A stretch of DNA of 64,000 nucleotides from Eutypa lata (taxonomy: Eukaryota > Ascomycota > Sordariomycetes > Xylariales > Diatrypaceae): assembly GCA_022661535.1 (NCBI GenBank), contig JAKULF010000006.1, forward strand, positions 2,351,001-2,415,000, written 5' to 3'. A model generated the notes under the pieces. It did no database searches. It was not told the DNA's origin and saw only the letters and a list, made by a program, of their open reading frames with translations. Made by a program: the position numbers and the translations under genes. This document shows, piece by piece, positions 59,638 through 64,000 of the stretch. Numbering within the stretch: the stretch's first letter is position 1; every line of letters begins with the position of its first letter.

Positions 59638-60534
59638 ATGGCTTCCAGAAACAGAGACTGGGCCGACGATGACGAGGTCGACGAGGGACCCCTCGAGCTG
59701 CCTCCCCCCCAGACGATCCAGAACAAGGACGGCACCAAGACGACCATCACATACCGACTTAACGAGAACGGGCAGAAGGTCAAGACGACGCGGCGGATCC
59801 GCCTGGTGACGCACCGCGAGGTCGTCAACCCGCGCGTGGCCGAGCGCAAGACCTGGTCCAAGTTCGGCCTGTCGGAGAAGGACAGCGCCGGCCCGCAGAT
59901 GGACACGACGTCGGTGGGCGAGAACATCATCTTCCGGCTCAGCACGAACTGGAAGAAGGACACCAAGGACGAGAGCAAGGACGTCAACGCCAACGCCATG
60001 AAGGAGAAGCTCAAGGACAAGACCGTCAAGTGCCGCATCTGCAACGGGGAGCATTTCACCGCCCGCTGCCCCTACAAGGACACCATGGCGCCCGTGGGCG
60101 CCGAGGGGGCCGCCGGCGACGTCGCCGCCGGCATGGGCGACGACCTCTCCGCCGTCCAGGGCCCGGGCGCCGCCGGCGCCGGCAAGAAGGGGAGCTACGT
60201 CCCGCCCGCGCTGCGCGGCGGCCCCGGCGGTGCCGGCGAGAAGATGGGCGGCCCTGCCGGCTCCAAGTACGGCGAGCGCGACGACCTCGCCACCCTGCGC
60301 GTCACCAACGTCTCCGAGATGGCCGAGGAGGGCGAGCTGCGCGACATGTTCGAGCGCTTCGGCCGCGTCACCCGCGTCTTCCTCGCCAAGGACCGCGACA
60401 CCGGCCTGGCCAAGGGCTTCGCCTTCATCAGCTTCGCCGACCGGACCGATGCCGTCAAGGCTTGCGCGAAGATGGACGGCTACGGTTTCAAGCATCTCAT
60501 TCTGCGGGTGGAGTTCGCCAAGAAGGCTGCTTAA
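59638..60534 (+). CDS. TIF35: Translation initiation factor eIF3 subunit g (Tif35)
   Basis: One exon of 298 residues, normal for eIF3g. The subunit works in the cytoplasm within eIF3, contacting the 40S subunit and helping scanning and reinitiation. The N-terminal eIF3g domain has [20 protein letters not shown] and a [20 protein letters not shown] block, then [17 protein letters not shown]-like knuckle [17 protein letters not shown] begins at residue 132. A Gly/Ala/Pro linker follows (about 145-215). The C-terminal RRM covers about 218-298, with RNP2 LRVTNV (from 220) and RNP1 KGFAFISF (from 259), ending VEFAKKAA. The ATG lies in CCCAATATGG and the start [11 protein letters not shown] is typical. 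Extreme GC3 codon bias indicates strong expression and creates long spurious frames on the other strand. Confidence 0.95.
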   Translation: MASRNRDWADDDEVDEGPLELPPPQTIQNKDGTKTTITYRLNENGQKVKTTRRIRLVTHREVVNPRVAERKTWSKFGLSEKDSAGPQMDTTSVGENIIFRLSTNWKKDTKDESKDVNANAMKEKLKDKTVKCRICNGEHFTARCPYKDTMAPVGAEGAAGDVAAGMGDDLSAVQGPGAAGAGKKGSYVPPALRGGPGGAGEKMGGPAGSKYGERDDLATLRVTNVSEMAEEGELRDMFERFGRVTRVFLAKDRDTGLAKGFAFISFADRTDAVKACAKMDGYGFKHLILRVEFAKKAA

Positions 60535-61773
60535 GAAGGATGAGGGGGATTCACACCATTATCATCGTCATCAGTATTGGTATTGGCATGCTGTAGGTGG
60601 CAGCATAAAGTGGTGCTATCATGATGTTGCCGGTAAAGCAATACAAGTGCCCTAGGACTACAGAATAGAGAATGGTTGGCATGGGAAAATAAGAGTCCTG
60701 GTATGCATGTATGATCTTTTAAGGACTATAGTCTAGAATGAAATGACCCTTCATGATATTACACTATCTGTGGATTCCGCCCCTTGTGGTGAGTTGTCGA
60801 TAAGCACGAACGACCTTGTTTGATTCCCGACCATCGACTTTCTCTGTCTATATACTCGGTAAAGCTGGTAGAGTGCGCGTAGTAGTTGCAAATGACCTCC
60901 TACCAAACTCTACACCCAATGAGCAACTATATCTTAGGCAAGTTAGAGAAAACATTGCATTATGATTCATTTTATCTTACTAGGCTACCTGCCTAAAAAG
61001 TAACGACAAGATTGCCTTGACATGCAAGAACTGATTTTGGGGGGGGGGGGACGGATACTCATTCATAAGTATTCACGGTCCTACGAATCACTCAGTTGCC
61101 CCTATAGCCATTTACGTATGAAGCATCGGTATCTCTATGCCAAAAGGGCATGTGCATATATTTCTTTGGTATGTTTAGATGGTGTTTATATGAGAATGGT
61201 ATTCTCGCAATTCGCAGTAACAAAATATTCCCAAACACAAAAAATTGCAAATAACCATAGGAAACCGCAGAAAACCAGACAGATTAGTGCCAAAAAATGA
61301 CCCGACGACTCCTTGCCCAGCAAATATACCCGATGATGCATAACATATCTCAGAAAGCCTTTCGGGTATCTCCAGGGTGGGCTAGTAATCGTCATTTCGT
61401 CATATCGTAACATAGAAATAGTGAGCGTGAGTGATTGAGTGAGTGAGTGAATGAATAAATGAAAGAATGTGTATGTCCCCATGTTGATCCATGGTGAGAT
61501 TAGGGCGGCTTGCCGTAGTGGAAGAGTCTCTGTTGCTAAGAGCGCTGCTGTCCTGCATATGAGGGAGTCCCAATGAGACTGTGTCGGATATGCTGATATC
61601 TAGGAAATTGAAAGAAAGTGGTAACCGAGGTCGAGTTGGACCATTGTCGAATTAGTTGGTTTTGACGGAGTCAAAGTCTAGGTTTTTATCGTAGTATGCA
61701 TTCTTGGGTATTCTGCCCCTTCCTCGCCTACCTGAAGGAGGTGTGAAGGGAGCATCGAATTTTCAACAACACT
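60535..61773. other. Intergenic region between convergent eIF3g and small minus-strand gene
   Basis: 3' UTRs and unique AT-rich DNA. A G12 run lies at 61039-61050 and a (GTGA)n run near 61430-61450. No supported gene. Confidence 0.55.
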
Positions 61774-62238
61774 CTATTCTTTCGAATCCCCCTCCTCGTT
61801 CTCGCCGGCTTCTCTGGCGAGGGCCTCTTCGAGCTTCTTCTTCTGCTCCATATGGCGCTCTCGCTTCTTGGCGTCCGCCTGGCGCCGCCTGTCTTCCTGC
61901 TTCTCGCGGAAGAGGTAGGGGATTCCCTTGACGACAGACACGGTTCCCTTCAGAGCCAGTATGAAGTGCGAGCCGGCCTCCTTAAAGTGGCCCTTGGTCT
62001 CATTGTAGTTGTGCCGCGCGAGTGTCGCATGCTTCTTGGCTCTGTAGGCGTTCTCGGCCCGCTGCGCCTTGATGTACTGCTCCGAGGCTTGTCGTCGGGA
62101 TGTAATGAGCAGGTTCTCGGTGCCGGAAGTTCCAGGTCGTTCTGAAGGCAGGGGCTTCTCCGTGTCTACGGCCTTGTCCTTGTCCTTGCCTGACTGCTTT
62201 GTAGTTTCCTTGGATTTGGCCATTGTGAAGAAAGGCAT
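61774..62238 (-). CDS. Small Lys/Glu-rich helical protein, function unknown
   Basis: The minus-strand ORF encodes 154 residues from ATG 62238, or 149 from the in-frame ATG at 62223 (MAKSKETTKQSGKDKDKAVD), which looks the more natural start. The N-terminal 45 residues are charged and disordered. Then comes a helical, Arg/Lys/Ala-rich region (QYIKAQRAENAYRAKKHATL). A short moderately hydrophobic segment follows (SHFILALKGTVSVVKGIPYLF), then a very charged helix (REKQEDRRRQADAKKRERHM) and an acidic end (GENEEGDSKE). There is no signal peptide; the hydrophobic segment might associate with a membrane. I do not recognise a family. GC content and codon bias are higher than in the flanks, which supports coding. 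Confidence 0.6.
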   Translation of the reverse strand: MPFFTMAKSKETTKQSGKDKDKAVDTEKPLPSERPGTSGTENLLITSRRQASEQYIKAQRAENAYRAKKHATLARHNYNETKGHFKEAGSHFILALKGTVSVVKGIPYLFREKQEDRRRQADAKKRERHMEQKKKLEEALAREAGENEEGDSKE

Positions 62239-62742
62239 ATGGTGGTAGGTGGTGAGTTAAGTAGTATCGAGATCACTTCTTCGACTTTGAAAGAAAGACT
62301 GGGGTCAGGCGTCGTCTACGAAGAGACAAGATATTAATGGAATTAATGGAGGGGATTTAAGCACCACGAGAGAAAACCAGGAAACAGCCCGCACATAGAC
62401 ACGCAGGTTCGTAGCCCACCTTCATATATAGACATTGGACAATGATCTCCTAAGTCGTCGCGGGGTGCACGATCCACAGTCGCGTCCACTTAGACATATC
62501 TCGACTCATTGAAATTCATGCAAACCAGGCTCCAGACCCTTGGGTTGATCCCGGGGTGTAGGGCATAGTACGAGATATTGTGGTGTACCGGCATTGTGTG
62601 TTTCCATGAAACTTCTGGAAGCATAATAACCTAATTTTAAAGCAATGGTATGCTAGTCGATATTCGTTCAAGCCCATCAATTCACTGAAAAGTTCGAAAC
62701 CCCCAGTCACATTGACATGGCCTTTGCATACATAGGCATTTA
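62239..62742. other. Upstream region of the small minus-strand gene
   Basis: About 500 bp of moderately AT-rich sequence between the start of the small gene and the inverted-repeat element. It presumably contains the promoter. No other feature is recognised. Confidence 0.45.
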
Positions 62743-63038
62743 CAGTTCTCAAGGGTATTACATGTTAGTGGTTCCACTTAGTCCACAATGTACCCTATTT
62801 GGTTAGGATATGTATACTACCATACAATTTGTATGAGTTGCAACATGAGGATCGTTAGCATCAATGCTTAATCATCGCTAAATTTCTGTGGTAGTCATAG
62901 CGAGTGGTGATCATCTATAGAAGATCATTAAAGAAGATGTTGCATCCCATACAAATTGTATGGCAGTATACATACTAGCTAAATAAGGAACATTGTGGAC
63001 TAAGTGGAACCACTAACATGTAATACCCTTGAGAACTG
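62743..63038. mobile_element. Non-autonomous MITE (296 bp) with about 100-bp inverted repeats and TA duplication
   Basis: The ends start CAGTTCTCAAGGGTATTACA and pair exactly over the first 49 bases. Similarity continues, with several mostly transition differences and a 2-base indel, to about 103 bases per side, through CCATACAATTTGTATG. TA flanks both ends (62741-62742 and 63039-63040). About 90 unpaired bases lie in the middle. There is no coding frame. The TIR sequence differs from both elements near 8.4-9.1 kb, so this is a third family. High arm identity suggests it is fairly young. It lies about 500 bp upstream of the small minus-strand gene. Confidence 0.9.
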
Positions 63039-64000
63039 TACCTAGCTAGTACTTATAAATAGTTAGCTGGACCCCTAGAATTTCATCGCATTGAAGTTCA
63101 TTTTCAAAGGAGAACCATAGCCAGAGTCGTGAGAATATGCTTTGGATGTAACTATTTGGAGTATCGGTTAGTTACGCACTGTCAACACCTCTTAACCAAA
63201 ATATTATCTAATCCACCATCCATTCATTACCTAAGTTCAAACGGGATCCCTTGGCGTTTGTCTTGGCGTGGGTGTGCTGCTTCACACATATGCTAGCTGG
63301 CTAGGCTACCCTAGGTAGGTAGGTACCCAACGGTTACTGCCCACTCAGCCACTGCCTGCCACGATGCCACTCACAAGATGAATTCTTTTGGTAACTTTTC
63401 TGCTTTTGCATATTTCATTTGGTAAAATGCCCTTGTACTATGTAGCTGCATGAAATAGTTGTGCATATGCAGGTTGACGCATAAGGTAGGAACATAAGGA
63501 ACACAAGGAACAATAAGCATGCAGAAGGCAGGGTTCGGCGAGAGCTCCATACCACCGGTAAATGGATCTGAGAACGGCACCGAAATCCACTGAATTTCTT
63601 CTTCATCTCTCGGCGCCCCCCTCCGAAGAATGATGGTTTTGTTTTATCCACCAGTCCACTAGTGTCTTCCCCTCTTCCTTAAGCGATGTTTTGTTGGGAA
63701 AACGGGTGTACATTCAATATACACTGACATCATTAACTACAGATGTGAAATATGGAGCTAGTATTGTTTAACGTTAGGACCAAATACCAAATATTTGGCA
63801 TGTGACGGGCAACCACTTTTCTGTGCGTGTGTGTGTTGTCGGCTATTAGATACATCTGTTTCGCCTGAGGCGGTAATGGTTGGCTCATTATTAGGTGTTG
63901 TGAATTCGGGGCCCCGGATGCTAATACCTTAACTTTATGTATAATACGTTAAAAGGTCATCCGGACACGTTTTGCCATCCAACGAAATTACTAAATTCAA
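63039..64000. other. Gene-free end of window
   Basis: AT-rich unique sequence with one TAGGTAGG run near 63311-63326. Short ORFs on the minus strand (63371-63651) are not supported. Confidence 0.5.

Noticed and set aside
59629..60596. Long minus- and plus-strand open frames (up to 288 codons) overlapping eIF3g
   Set aside because: They are GC3-driven shadows of the eIF3g gene; the eIF3g frame has full domain support and the others have none.

Overview
The window is nuclear DNA from a filamentous ascomycete, most likely a Sordariomycete. Genes carry short GT-AG introns with CTAAC-like branch points, coding sequence is GC-richer than its surroundings, and the proteins are typical fungal ones (VIP1/Asp1, tubulin cofactor D, Bfr1, Trm4, Mtg2, a PL4 lyase, a GH76 enzyme, a fungal rhodopsin-type 7TM protein). 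I do not name a genus. Gene density is low: 13 supported protein genes in 64 kb, with gene-free stretches of 4 to 11 kb. These gaps are full of TAGG/CCTA-type tetranucleotide repeats and other microsatellites.

Left part (1-19,750): the 3' part of an inositol pyrophosphate kinase/phosphatase gene, then an 11.5 kb desert holding one fold-back element and two short non-autonomous inverted-repeat elements with TA target duplications. Next comes a 54-residue cysteine-rich protein gene with a spliced 5' leader, then a MOSC-domain protein on the minus strand and a fragment resembling the 3' end of a tRNA.

Middle (19,751-39,773): a secreted rhamnogalacturonan lyase (PL4, minus) lies head-to-head with a GH76 alpha-1,6-mannanase-type gene (plus). 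These are followed by tubulin-folding cofactor D and a fungal 7TM rhodopsin-domain protein, both on the plus strand.

Right part (42,046-64,000): mostly housekeeping genes in divergent or convergent pairs. RPB5 (minus) and BFR1 (plus) share a 0.9 kb divergent promoter. A conserved-looking 240-residue Cys-containing protein (minus) diverges from mitochondrial Obg GTPase MTG2 (plus). tRNA m5C methyltransferase TRM4 (minus) diverges from eIF3g (plus). A small Lys/Glu-rich protein (minus) comes next, and a third inverted-repeat element lies about 0.5 kb upstream of it.

The main oddities are these. An in-frame 130-codon acidic open frame follows the BFR1 stop codon. The 54-residue protein has three CxxC pairs. 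The rhamnogalacturonan lyase does not keep frame across its second intron with any canonical splice pair. The 240-residue gene has an out-of-frame upstream ATG leader. The mitochondrial Obg G domain carries large low-complexity insertions. No CRISPR, prophage, biosynthetic cluster or complete RNA gene was found.
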